Source: Lacibacter luteus | GTDB lineage: Bacteria; Bacteroidota; Bacteroidia; Chitinophagales; Chitinophagaceae | Assembly: GCF_004118265.1 (NCBI RefSeq) | Contig: NZ_SDHW01000001.1 | Span: 992,001 to 1,056,000, forward strand | Length of the DNA: 64,000 nucleotides | Reading direction: 5' to 3' | Shown here: in pieces, positions 51,994 to 60,346 of the stretch | Position numbering within the stretch: position 1 is the stretch's first letter | Layout: each line of letters opens with the position of its first letter | The notes under the pieces: model-generated | What the model was told of the DNA's origin: nothing | Databases searched by the model: none | What the model saw: the letters and a program-made list of their open reading frames with translations, nothing else | Position numbers and translations under genes: made by a program

Positions 51994-52890
51994 TTATATC
52001 CCAAACGATTTCCGCAATCCTTCTTCTAAACGCACAGGAACAAATCCCAATTCTTTTACCGCTTTTGTAATAATAAATCCTGTTTTTGGCGGACGTTTTG
52101 CAGGTTCGGTAAATGTATCGGCAGTAACTTTTTCTATTAAGCCTGCATTAAGTTGTAACGTATCGGCAACCATTACTGCAAGCTGATAAGGTGTACACAT
52201 TTCTTTTCCGGAAATATGATACAGGCCTTTTGCATGTTTCATTACAACCAGTAATATCCCTTTCGCCAAATCTTCTACATAGGTTGGTGTGCGCAACTGA
52301 TCATCTACTACTTTGATATGTTCTCCCGCAGTGAGTTTATCTTTCACCCATTGAACAAAATTACTTCTGCTTCCGGGCACCTTACCACCATATACCAACA
52401 CGGTTCGGATGATTGCCCAATGCAACGAACTCATGGTAACCATTTCTTCTGCCAGCAGTTTGCTTTCACCATAATCGTTTACAGGATTAGGCTTAGCCGA
52501 CTCATCGTAAGGCCCTTCTTTTCCATCAAACACAAAATCGGTACTGAGATAAATAAAATACGATCGTGTTTTTTGTGCAGCACGCAACAATACACGTGTA
52601 GCTGCAACATTTGTTTTCCAGCAGCCTGTTTTATCTTTTGCACAATCGTTGGGTTGAGTTATCGCTGCTGTATGAATAATGATGTGGGGAGAAATTTTTT
52701 CGATGAGTAATTGTGTTTGCCGGTAATCGGTTAAATCGAAACTGTGGTAGTGCACTCCGTTTCGTTCGCCGTACGATAAACGACTGGCCCCTTTTCCGCA
52801 GGCATGAATGACAAACTTGCCTTCATCAACCAACTGGCGGACAAGATGCTGCCCCAAAAAGCCATTTGCGCCTGTTACAAGCACTTTCAT
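51994..52890 (-). CDS. SDR/RmlD-like NAD(P)-dependent sugar-nucleotide reductase
   Basis: 298 residues. The extended SDR motif TGANGFLG (6-13) binds the nucleotide; YGESKLLAEE carries the catalytic Tyr and Lys; STDFVFDGKEGPYDE is the typical RmlD/MAT2B block. It probably reduces a sugar nucleotide (as in dTDP-rhamnose synthesis) but could be a MAT2B-like or other reductase; no rml genes are adjacent. Stand-alone gene, 39 nt beyond the CHAD gene in the same direction. Confidence 0.85.
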   Translation of the reverse strand: MKVLVTGANGFLGQHLVRQLVDEGKFVIHACGKGASRLSYGERNGVHYHSFDLTDYRQTQLLIEKISPHIIIHTAAITQPNDCAKDKTGCWKTNVAATRVLLRAAQKTRSYFIYLSTDFVFDGKEGPYDESAKPNPVNDYGESKLLAEEMVTMSSLHWAIIRTVLVYGGKVPGSRSNFVQWVKDKLTAGEHIKVVDDQLRTPTYVEDLAKGILLVVMKHAKGLYHISGKEMCTPYQLAVMVADTLQLNAGLIEKVTADTFTEPAKRPPKTGFIITKAVKELGFVPVRLEEGLRKSFGI

Positions 52891-53219
52891 TTCCTAATTG
52901 TTATTTTTTATGAAGTGTATTTGCAAAAAAATGACAACAGCCGTTTGATTGATCTTTGCCTGCTGTTGCTGCAGGCGCATTTCGTGCATTGAATATAAGA
53001 AATGCCTGATAATGAGTAAAACATGTAAAACGGAAGTAAAACTGGCAGCTTGGTACCGCTGAAACAAAAAGAATAATGAATGAACAATTTGCAAACGTTT
53101 GAAAACCATCGACGAACAATTGTTATCACAGCATTTCCTTATTTTTGGCCCGCCAAAAGCAAGCTATTCTGCAAATCGTTGCAGCAACTTGAATCGGTAC
53201 GATCTAATTCAACTATCTA
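52891..53219. other. 329-nt intergenic stretch with the pfkA promoter
   Basis: Between divergent genes. Only the promoter at 53120-53147 is supported; several antisense open frames in it show no coding character. Confidence 0.5.
53120..53147 (+). promoter_or_regulatory. Bacteroidota-type promoter, TTG-N17-TATTTTTG
   Basis: TTG at 53120-53122, 17-nt spacer and perfect TAnnTTTG at 53140-53147. The pfkA start codon is 72 nt after the -7 element. Confidence 0.65.
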
Positions 53220-54203
53220 ATGAGCAAAAAAGTACACAAGATCGGCGTATTAACATCAGGTGGCGACTCACCTGGCATGAATGCGGCCATCAGAGCCGTT
53301 GTTCGAACCGGTCTCTATCACAATATGGAAGTGTTTGGTATCATGCGTGGATACCAGGGTATGATTGACGACGACATTGTTCCCATGCACAGCCGAAGCG
53401 TAGCAAACATCATTCAACGTGGCGGCACCATTCTTAAGACAGCAAGAAGTAAAGATTTCTACACACCCGAAGGACGAAAGAAAGCCTACGATAACTTAAA
53501 GAAACACGGCATTGATGGCCTGGTTGTTATTGGTGGCGATGGCAGTTTCCGTGGTGCACAGAAATTCTCCAACGAATTTGATATTCCCTGTATTGGTTTA
53601 CCGGGCACCATTGATAAGGATATTGCAGGCAGCGATTTTACCATTGGTTTCGATACGGCTGTAAACACAGCTATTGAAGCAATTGACAAGATCCGTGATA
53701 CAGCCGACGCACACGACCGTCTTTTCATTATTGAGGTGATGGGGCGTGATGCAGGTTATATTGCCTTACACAGTGGTATTGCCACTGGTGCCGAACACAT
53801 TCTTATTCCTGAAACAAAAACAGATATTGAAGCTGTTGTTGATTCGCTGGAAGAAAAAGAACGTCGTAAAAAACTCGTAAACATGATCGTTGTGGCCGAA
53901 GGTGATGAAACCGGTGGTGCCAACGAAGTGTTATCGATCATTAAAAAGCGTTTACCACATTTAGATACACGTGTTTGTATTCTCGGTCATATCCAGCGTG
54001 GTGGTTCACCATCCTGCCTCGATCGTTTAATCGCCAGCCGTTTAGGTTATGCAGCGGTTGATTGTTTACTGGAAGGCAAGCACAATATCATGATCGGTAT
54101 TATGAACAACAAACTCCATTTCACTGCGCTTGATAAAGCTGTTAAAGCAAAACAACGCATCAGTGAAGAATGGATGAAGATCGTGAAGATCCTGGCGAGC
54201 TAA
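53220..54203 (+). CDS. pfkA: 6-phosphofructokinase (ATP type)
   Basis: 327 residues; phosphorylates fructose 6-phosphate in glycolysis. GVLTSGGDSPGMNA (nucleotide loop), GGDGS (105-109; the GGDGS form with Gly at the position that marks ATP rather than pyrophosphate use), and catalytic TIDKD (130-134, Asp132) are present, as is HIQRGGSPSCLDR. E. coli has TIDND at the catalytic motif; Lys is a common variant. It is followed 83 nt later by pyk in the same direction, a glycolysis pair. Confidence 0.96.
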   Translation: MSKKVHKIGVLTSGGDSPGMNAAIRAVVRTGLYHNMEVFGIMRGYQGMIDDDIVPMHSRSVANIIQRGGTILKTARSKDFYTPEGRKKAYDNLKKHGIDGLVVIGGDGSFRGAQKFSNEFDIPCIGLPGTIDKDIAGSDFTIGFDTAVNTAIEAIDKIRDTADAHDRLFIIEVMGRDAGYIALHSGIATGAEHILIPETKTDIEAVVDSLEEKERRKKLVNMIVVAEGDETGGANEVLSIIKKRLPHLDTRVCILGHIQRGGSPSCLDRLIASRLGYAAVDCLLEGKHNIMIGIMNNKLHFTALDKAVKAKQRISEEWMKIVKILAS

Positions 54204-54286
54204 TGATCGTCTATCTGTTTGTTCGCACTTTGAAACTTAATTCCCGTAGCGGGCTTTATAAAAAATAATCACCCAAACTGACTGTT

Positions 54287-55780
54287 ATGTCAAAAAACGT
54301 TGAAAAATATTTGCATCAGGAAATGGATAAGGAAGCGGGTAAACGCCACATGAGCCACCGCACTAAAATAGTTGCAACAGTTGGTCCGGCCTGCGATACT
54401 TACGATAAGTTACTTGAGTTGGTAAGAGCAGGTGTAAATGTGTTCCGTCTTAACTTCTCACATGGTGCACACGAAGACAAAGCCCAGATCATTGAACACA
54501 TCCGCAACATCAACAAAAACGAACCGTTCAATATTGCCATCCTTGGCGATCTGCAAGGTCCGAAGTTGCGAGTAGGTGAAATGGAAAATGGTGGTATTGA
54601 AGTAGTAGAAGGCGACATTCTCACTTTCACTAACGAAAAACTGGTTGGTACAAAAGAACGCATCTACGTTTCTTACCCCAACCTTCATAAAGATGTAAAG
54701 CCCGGCAACATTATCTTAATTGATGATGGTAAGCTCGAAGTAAAAGTAGTGGGCATTACAAAAACAAACGATGTACAGGTACAGGTTACATTGGGCGGTC
54801 GTCTTTCTTCGAAGAAAGGCATCAACCTCCCCGATACAAAAATTTCTTTACCTGCATTAACCGATAAAGATCTGGCCGATCTGGAATTCATCATCGATCA
54901 GCAGCTTGACTGGGTGGCGCTTTCGTTTGTACGTAACGTAAAAGACATTATCATTTTACGTAATAAACTCGACGAACGTAAAAGCAAAACCAAGATCATT
55001 GCGAAAATTGAAAAGCCCGAAGCCGTTGCAAACATCCGTGACATCATTATTGAAAGTGATGCCATTATGATTGCACGTGGCGACCTGGGTGTTGAAATGC
55101 CTGTTGAAAAAGTTCCGTTGATCCAGAAAGACATCATCCGCAAATGTATTCACCGTGCAAAACCGGTAATTGTTGCTACGCAGATGATGGAAAGCATGAT
55201 TGACCGTGTGAAACCTAACCGCAGTGAAATTACCGACGTTGCCAATGCCGTAATGGAAGGTACCGATGCGGTAATGTTGAGCGGCGAAACAGCAACAGGT
55301 AATCATCCTGCATTGGTTGTTGAAACCATGTGCAAGATCATTGAAGAAGTAGAAACAAGTACTTACTACCGTTACGATCGTGAAGAAGATCTGAAACCGC
55401 AACCGCACTCTCCTTCTTTCCTCAGTGATGCGATCTGCTACAATGCCTGCGAAATTGCAAAAGACGTACATGCAAAAGCATTGATTGGTATGACGCAGAG
55501 CGGTTACACTGGTTTTATGCTGAGCAGTTTCCGTCCGAAAGCCCCGCTCTTTATTTTTACGAAAGAACGTACACTGGTTAACCAGTTGAGTTTAAGCTGG
55601 GGTGTTCGTGCCTTTTATTATTCTGAAGAGATCAGTGTGGATGATATCATTGCAGACCAGATCAATATTCTGCGTCAGCGTGGGTTTGTACAAACAGGCG
55701 ATATTGTGGTGAACACCGGCAGTACTCCAGTTCATCTGCATCTGCCAACCAACCTCATCAAGATCAGCGTGGTTGACTAA
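54287..55780 (+). CDS. pyk: Pyruvate kinase
   Basis: 497 residues; makes pyruvate and ATP from phosphoenolpyruvate. Family blocks are TKIVATVGPACDTYDKL, VFRLNFSHG, the metal/substrate site MIARGDLGVEMP, and GTDAVMLSGETATGNHP. The C-terminal allosteric domain is complete. The N-terminus has about 20 residues before SHRTKIVA; a start further in (MSHRTK) is possible. Together with pfkA it may form a small glycolytic unit; the terminator at 55804-55833 closes it. Confidence 0.96.
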   Translation: MSKNVEKYLHQEMDKEAGKRHMSHRTKIVATVGPACDTYDKLLELVRAGVNVFRLNFSHGAHEDKAQIIEHIRNINKNEPFNIAILGDLQGPKLRVGEMENGGIEVVEGDILTFTNEKLVGTKERIYVSYPNLHKDVKPGNIILIDDGKLEVKVVGITKTNDVQVQVTLGGRLSSKKGINLPDTKISLPALTDKDLADLEFIIDQQLDWVALSFVRNVKDIIILRNKLDERKSKTKIIAKIEKPEAVANIRDIIIESDAIMIARGDLGVEMPVEKVPLIQKDIIRKCIHRAKPVIVATQMMESMIDRVKPNRSEITDVANAVMEGTDAVMLSGETATGNHPALVVETMCKIIEEVETSTYYRYDREEDLKPQPHSPSFLSDAICYNACEIAKDVHAKALIGMTQSGYTGFMLSSFRPKAPLFIFTKERTLVNQLSLSWGVRAFYYSEEISVDDIIADQINILRQRGFVQTGDIVVNTGSTPVHLHLPTNLIKISVVD

Positions 55781-55803
55781 TTAGTTTCAACAACAAGAAA
55801 TAA

Positions 55804-55833
55804 AGAAACGCTCCTTTTAAAGGAGCGTTTTTG
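55804..55833 (+). terminator. Intrinsic terminator
   Basis: AAACGCTCCTTT and AAAGGAGCGTTTTT pair around a short loop and end in a T run, about 25 nt after pyk. Confidence 0.88.
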
Positions 55834-55856
55834 TTTAGTTTGTATTTTGAGCCTGC

Positions 55857-57605
55857 ATGTACTCCTTCACTATCCAACATGTTAATGAATATTCGATCCT
55901 GCTTTCTTTTGGAAACAGCATTGATGTACTTATTCACCGGAAACTGATGCATGCGAAACAATGTATTGAACAACATCCTTTTCCCGGTTTTATTGAAACA
56001 GTTCCTGCATACAATACACTGGCAGTATATTACAATCCTGTTGAAATTGTGAAAACAGCTGCTACCATTGCGGCTTCGGTTGAACAGACTGTAAAGGCAG
56101 TAATTGCAGATGCAGCAAACACAGCTGCAGCAACAACTACCCGGCAAATTGAAATTCCCGTTTGTTACGATGAAGCTTTTGCTCCTGATCTTAAAGAAAC
56201 GGCAAGCACTTTGCAGTTAAGTACACAAGAATTAATTCAAATACATTGCAGTAAAACTTATCATGTGTACATGCTTGGTTTTACACCGGGCTTTCCATAC
56301 ATGGGTAAGGTTGATGAACGCATCTTTACAAAACGAAAACAGCAACCACGGCTTGCAGTTAAACCCGGATCTGTTGCCATTGCAGGCGAACAAACAGGCA
56401 TCTACCCTTTTGCAACACCCGGCGGCTGGAATATTATTGGTCGTACCCCTTTGCAATTATTTGATGCAAACAGAACCAATCCGTTCCTGTTAAAAGCAGG
56501 TGATGAAATAACGTTCAAAGCGATCACAAAAGATGCGTTTGAAAACTACTTTCCGTCAGACATCCTCGTCGGACGGGATTCAATAAATAGTATTACTCAT
56601 CCGTCGAAAACCTTTGATGACAAAAATCAAATTATACAAATTGAACAATGCGGTTTCTTAACCACATTGCAGGATACAGGACGCACCGGCTACCTGCAAT
56701 ACGGCGTAAGTAAAGGTGGCGTAATGGATAAAGATGCTGCGCAACTCGCAAACGTATTGATTGGGAATGATGAAGATGAAACAGTATTGGAATTAACACA
56801 ATCGCCACATCGCTTTTTGTTTACAGCTGATGCTGTGATCGCTTTTACAGGTGGCGGTTTACAACCGGAAACAGAGCAGCAGTTATTACCCTTACATCAA
56901 CCATTGTTTATTGCAGCCGGAACAGTGGTGATCTGCAAACAACAACTACCCGGTTTTCGTTTATACATGGCCGTAGCCGGCGGTTTTGCAGCCGATGCGT
57001 TTCTGCAAAGCCATTCAACCGATCTGCTGACAAAAGCTGGTGGCTATAATGGACGACCCTTAAAAAAAGCAGATGCACTCTATCAAAAAAACAAACTAAG
57101 TAAACTGCAGCAACAGTTATTGCAGGTATTAAAAGCGGGTGCTTTCTTTACATTATTTCAGCAAGCTGCTTCATATACTTCAAATGCAATAGGCGTATTG
57201 CAGGGTGCAGAATGGAATTACCTTACAGAAGAATCGGCAACAAACTTTACACAACAATCCTTTGCTGTTACACAACAAAGCAACCGCATGGGTTACCGGC
57301 TTAAAGCAAATACTTTGCATACAAAACAGACTTGTGAAATTATTTCATCACCGGTAACGCAAGGCACTGTTCAATTAACAGCATCGGGAGAAATCATTGT
57401 ATTAATGGCCGATGCGCAAACTGTTGGTGGCTATCCTCGCATTGCACAGGTATGTGCTGCCGATCTTTCGTTGCTGGCACAGAAGAAACCAGGTGATACA
57501 ATTCAATTTCAAATTGTAAGTTTACAGGAAGCAGAAGAACTGTACATGAAACGTGTTGATGATTTGAAGCGGCTGAAGGAAGTTTTACAAACAAAGCTGA
57601 GTTAA
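55857..57605 (+). CDS. pxpBC: Fused 5-oxoprolinase subunits PxpB-PxpC (KipI-KipA)
   Basis: 582 residues, a fusion of two subunits of the ATP-dependent 5-oxoprolinase. Residues 1-240 are PxpB/KipI-like, with GFTPGFPYMGKVD and RTPLQLFDANR as family blocks. Residues about 258-582 are PxpC/KipA-like (biotin-dependent carboxyltransferase fold), with TTLQDTGRTGYLQYGVSKGG, SNRMGYRL, and QTVGGYPRIAQV. With PxpA it hydrolyses 5-oxoproline to glutamate. The pxpA gene follows at 57696. In most bacteria the subunits are separate genes, so the fusion is a noteworthy but known variation. Confidence 0.92.
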   Translation: MYSFTIQHVNEYSILLSFGNSIDVLIHRKLMHAKQCIEQHPFPGFIETVPAYNTLAVYYNPVEIVKTAATIAASVEQTVKAVIADAANTAAATTTRQIEIPVCYDEAFAPDLKETASTLQLSTQELIQIHCSKTYHVYMLGFTPGFPYMGKVDERIFTKRKQQPRLAVKPGSVAIAGEQTGIYPFATPGGWNIIGRTPLQLFDANRTNPFLLKAGDEITFKAITKDAFENYFPSDILVGRDSINSITHPSKTFDDKNQIIQIEQCGFLTTLQDTGRTGYLQYGVSKGGVMDKDAAQLANVLIGNDEDETVLELTQSPHRFLFTADAVIAFTGGGLQPETEQQLLPLHQPLFIAAGTVVICKQQLPGFRLYMAVAGGFAADAFLQSHSTDLLTKAGGYNGRPLKKADALYQKNKLSKLQQQLLQVLKAGAFFTLFQQAASYTSNAIGVLQGAEWNYLTEESATNFTQQSFAVTQQSNRMGYRLKANTLHTKQTCEIISSPVTQGTVQLTASGEIIVLMADAQTVGGYPRIAQVCAADLSLLAQKKPGDTIQFQIVSLQEAEELYMKRVDDLKRLKEVLQTKLS

Positions 57606-57608
57606 TAA

Positions 57609-57686
57609 CGGTGAGTCACCGGCTGTATTTGAGTGGCTCACCCGCCGAATAAAAAAATGGTCTGACGGTCTGCGACCGTACCGACC
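57609..57686. repeat. Pair of intergenic hairpins between pxpBC and pxpA
   Basis: First: GGTGAGTCAC (57610-57619) pairs with GTGGCTCACC (57633-57642), one G-T wobble. Second: GGTCTGACGGT region pairs with ACCGTACCGACC (57659-57686). The first is the inverted relative of the hairpin at 60221-60259. Confidence 0.65.
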
Positions 57687-57695
57687 AATGTTCAT

Positions 57696-58439
57696 ATGAA
57701 ATCAATCGATCTTAATTGCGATTTAGGTGAAGGCTTGTTAACCGATGAGCAGATCATTCCGCTCATCAGCAGTGCAAATATTGCCTGTGGTTATCATGCA
57801 GGCGATACAGACACCATGAAACGAACGATTGAATTGTGCATGCAACATAATGTTGCTGTTGGTGCGCATCCATCCTGGCCTGATAAAGAAAATTTCGGAC
57901 GAACAGAAATGCACAAATCAGCTGCAGAGATCATTGAACTGTTGCTGGAGCAATTACAGTTGATCGATAAAACAGCAAAGCAACTTGGTGCAACGCTTAC
58001 CCATGTAAAACCACATGGGGCTTTGTATAATCAATCAGCAAAAGATATGGTTGTTGCTGCAGCAATTGCGGATGCGGTACATACATTTAACCCATCACTT
58101 GTTTTATTTGGATTAAGTGGAAGCCTTTCAATTACCATTGCGAAACAAAGAGGCTTGCAAACAGCCAATGAAGTGTTTGCCGATCGTACGTACACAAACG
58201 AAGGCAACTTAACGCCACGCTCCCAACCGAATGCATTAATCGAATCGATTGATGCCGCTGTTGAGCAGGCTTTGTTAATGGTGCAAAAACAAAAAGTAAT
58301 GAGTGTTACAGGTAAACCCATTCATGTTACTGCCGATACCATTTGTTTGCATGGCGATGGAAAACATGCCGTAGAATTTTGCAAAGCAATTGTTGACAAC
58401 TTAAAACAAAACCACATTGACATCAAAGCCCTGGTATAA
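57696..58439 (+). CDS. pxpA: 5-oxoprolinase subunit A (LamB/YcsF family)
   Basis: 247 residues. Family blocks are SIDLNCDLGEG at the start, NIACGYHAGD, GAHPSWPDKENFGR, HVKPHGALYNQ and FADRTYTNEGNLTPRSQP. Partner of PxpBC in cleaving 5-oxoproline. It is preceded by the hairpins at 57609-57686 and followed by the transporter gene, whose proposed start overlaps its end. Confidence 0.95.
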   Translation: MKSIDLNCDLGEGLLTDEQIIPLISSANIACGYHAGDTDTMKRTIELCMQHNVAVGAHPSWPDKENFGRTEMHKSAAEIIELLLEQLQLIDKTAKQLGATLTHVKPHGALYNQSAKDMVVAAAIADAVHTFNPSLVLFGLSGSLSITIAKQRGLQTANEVFADRTYTNEGNLTPRSQPNALIESIDAAVEQALLMVQKQKVMSVTGKPIHVTADTICLHGDGKHAVEFCKAIVDNLKQNHIDIKALV

Positions 58440-59613
58440 AAACATTGCAGGTTCCGCCGGTATTGGTGCTGCATTTTTAATGGCAACATCTGCTATCGGT
58501 CCGGGTTTTCTTACCCAAACAACTGTGTTTACACAACAGCTGATGGCAAGCATGGGCTTTGTGATCCTTATTTCTGTACTCATCGATATTATTGCACAGC
58601 TCAACATCTGGCAAATACTAACGGCCAACAACAAACGTGGAAGCGAACTGGCGAATGAAGTATTGCCGGGCAGTGGTCATGCACTAACAGTGCTTATTTG
58701 TTTGGGCGGACTTGCATTTAACATCGGCAATATTTCCGGTGCAGGTCTTGGATTAAACATACTATTTCCGGTGAGCGTTGAAACCGGCAGCATCATCAGT
58801 GCAGTGATTGCCGTTGTACTTTTTCTTTCGAAAGATATTGCCAAAGCAATGGACCTGTTTGTAAAAGTGCTGGGCTTTGTCATGCTTGGGTTGATGTTGT
58901 ACGTGGTATTTTTCGCACAACCATCTATGGGCGAGGTTGTACATCGTACAATACTTCCATCAACCATCAACTTTACTTCCATTGTTACGTTGGTAGGCGG
59001 CACAGTTGGCGGTTATATTACGTTTGCAGGTGCACATCGTCTACTAGAAAACAAAACAGCCGCACCTGCCATGAGCGAAGTAAAACGAAGTGCAGTAACA
59101 GGCATCATCATTACCGCCTGTATGCGCATATTATTATTTCTTGCTGTATTAGGCGTATTGCAACAGGGCGCACAACTCAACGATGCAAATCCTGCAGCTT
59201 CTGTCTTTCAATCTGCACTAGGCAACATTGGTTATAAACTGTTTGGTATTGTATTGTGGAGTGCAGCCATTACTTCGGTGGTTGGTTCTGCATTTACATC
59301 AGTAAGCTTTTTAAAAACGTTGCATCCGTTTTTTGAAAAACAGCAACGTGCTGTTATCATCAGTTTCATACTACTATCCACTTGTATCTTTTTAGTGTGG
59401 GGCAAGCCGGTTTTCATTCTTGTAATTGTTGGCACACTCAATGGATTTATTCTTCCCTTCTCACTGGGTTTAATGCTATGGATCATGATGCGAAAACAAT
59501 TGCCCGGCTATAAACATCCGCAATGGTTGTTGTGGAGCGGCTGGCTGGTTGTTGCTGTAATGCTGTGGATGAGTATTGTAACCTGCATCAACGAAATACC
59601 AAAGTTGTTTTAG
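58417..59613 (+). CDS. NRAMP-fold transporter of the 5-oxoproline operon
   Basis: 398 residues with about 11 membrane helices and an NRAMP-like order. The proposed start is TTG at 58417, overlapping pxpA by 23 nt; the first ATG in frame would remove part of helix 1. Both metal-binding motifs of true NRAMPs are missing: helix 1 has SAIGPGFLTQTTVF rather than DPGN, and helix 6 has VGGTVGGYITFAGAHRL rather than MPH. The same arrangement (pxpA followed by an NRAMP-like gene) is known from B. subtilis ycsF-ycsG, so import of 5-oxoproline or a related amino acid is inferred, not metal transport. Confidence 0.83.
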   Translation: MTSKPWYKNIAGSAGIGAAFLMATSAIGPGFLTQTTVFTQQLMASMGFVILISVLIDIIAQLNIWQILTANNKRGSELANEVLPGSGHALTVLICLGGLAFNIGNISGAGLGLNILFPVSVETGSIISAVIAVVLFLSKDIAKAMDLFVKVLGFVMLGLMLYVVFFAQPSMGEVVHRTILPSTINFTSIVTLVGGTVGGYITFAGAHRLLENKTAAPAMSEVKRSAVTGIIITACMRILLFLAVLGVLQQGAQLNDANPAASVFQSALGNIGYKLFGIVLWSAAITSVVGSAFTSVSFLKTLHPFFEKQQRAVIISFILLSTCIFLVWGKPVFILVIVGTLNGFILPFSLGLMLWIMMRKQLPGYKHPQWLLWSGWLVVAVMLWMSIVTCINEIPKLF

Positions 59614-59614
59614 T

Positions 59615-59643
59615 GTCTGCTCACCCGAAGGGTGATTGCAGAC
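59615..59643. terminator. Hairpin after the transporter gene
   Basis: GTCTGCTCACCC pairs with GGGTGA-TT-GCAGAC, 12 bp with a 2-nt bulge and a 3-nt loop. There is no clear T run, so it may be a repeat rather than a terminator. Confidence 0.55.
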
Positions 59644-59665
59644 TCAAACTTTGAATCAGAAATAA

Positions 59666-60217
59666 ATGAATAATGCAGCAACACATAGTATGTTTTACAT
59701 TGCTGTTCTTTGTCCGCCTGAAATTGACAACAAAATACAGGCACACAAAGTATGGATGCGTGAACGGTTTGCTTGTACCGTTGCCATGAAATCTCCTGCA
59801 CACATAACACTTATACCACCTTTCTGGCTGGCGAATGAACGGGAACAGATCCTGATCAACACTTTGCATTCACTCAACACTTCTGTTCAATCATTCACCA
59901 TTCAATTGAAAAACTTTTCGCATTTCAGTAACAAAGTAATTTTTGCAGCAGTGGAGGAAAATCATGTGCTGGGCAGTTTGCGTAAAGCAACAGAAGATCA
60001 TTTTATTACTGTTTTTCACGACAGCATCAAGCCCGATGATCGGCCTTTTCATCCGCATGTGACCATTGCCAACAGGGATATTAAACCCGGCGATTTCAAC
60101 AAAGCATGGGCTCATTTCGAAAAACTGGATTATGAGCAATCATTTCCGGCATCAAAAATATCCCTGCTAAAATTAAGTCCGGCTAAATGGAATGTGATAG
60201 CTGAGCAAACTTTTTAA
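59666..60217 (+). CDS. 2'-5' RNA ligase / 2H phosphoesterase family protein
   Basis: 183 residues with two HxT motifs that define the 2H superfamily: His46 in AHITLIPPF and His131 in FHPHVTIANR. Such enzymes open 2',3'-cyclic phosphates or act as ligases on RNA; the true substrate here is unknown. It follows the 5-oxoproline genes in the same direction, but the hairpin at 59615-59643 separates it. Confidence 0.87.
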   Translation: MNNAATHSMFYIAVLCPPEIDNKIQAHKVWMRERFACTVAMKSPAHITLIPPFWLANEREQILINTLHSLNTSVQSFTIQLKNFSHFSNKVIFAAVEENHVLGSLRKATEDHFITVFHDSIKPDDRPFHPHVTIANRDIKPGDFNKAWAHFEKLDYEQSFPASKISLLKLSPAKWNVIAEQTF

Positions 60218-60220
60218 TGC

Positions 60221-60259
60221 CGGTGAGCCACCCAAAAACAACTGGCGGGTGACTCACCG
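60221..60259. repeat. Intergenic hairpin GGTGAGCCACC
   Basis: GGTGAGCCACC (60222-60232) pairs with GGTGACTCACC (60248-60258) except one C-A. It is an inverted relative of the hairpin at 57610-57642. Confidence 0.6.
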
Positions 60260-60346
60260 CTCAATGCAACCGTTTGTGCACAATACAGCAACGGCAAAAC
60301 CGCTTTCACTCAAATTCGATAACTTTCGAGCTTAAATAGTTCCGGC

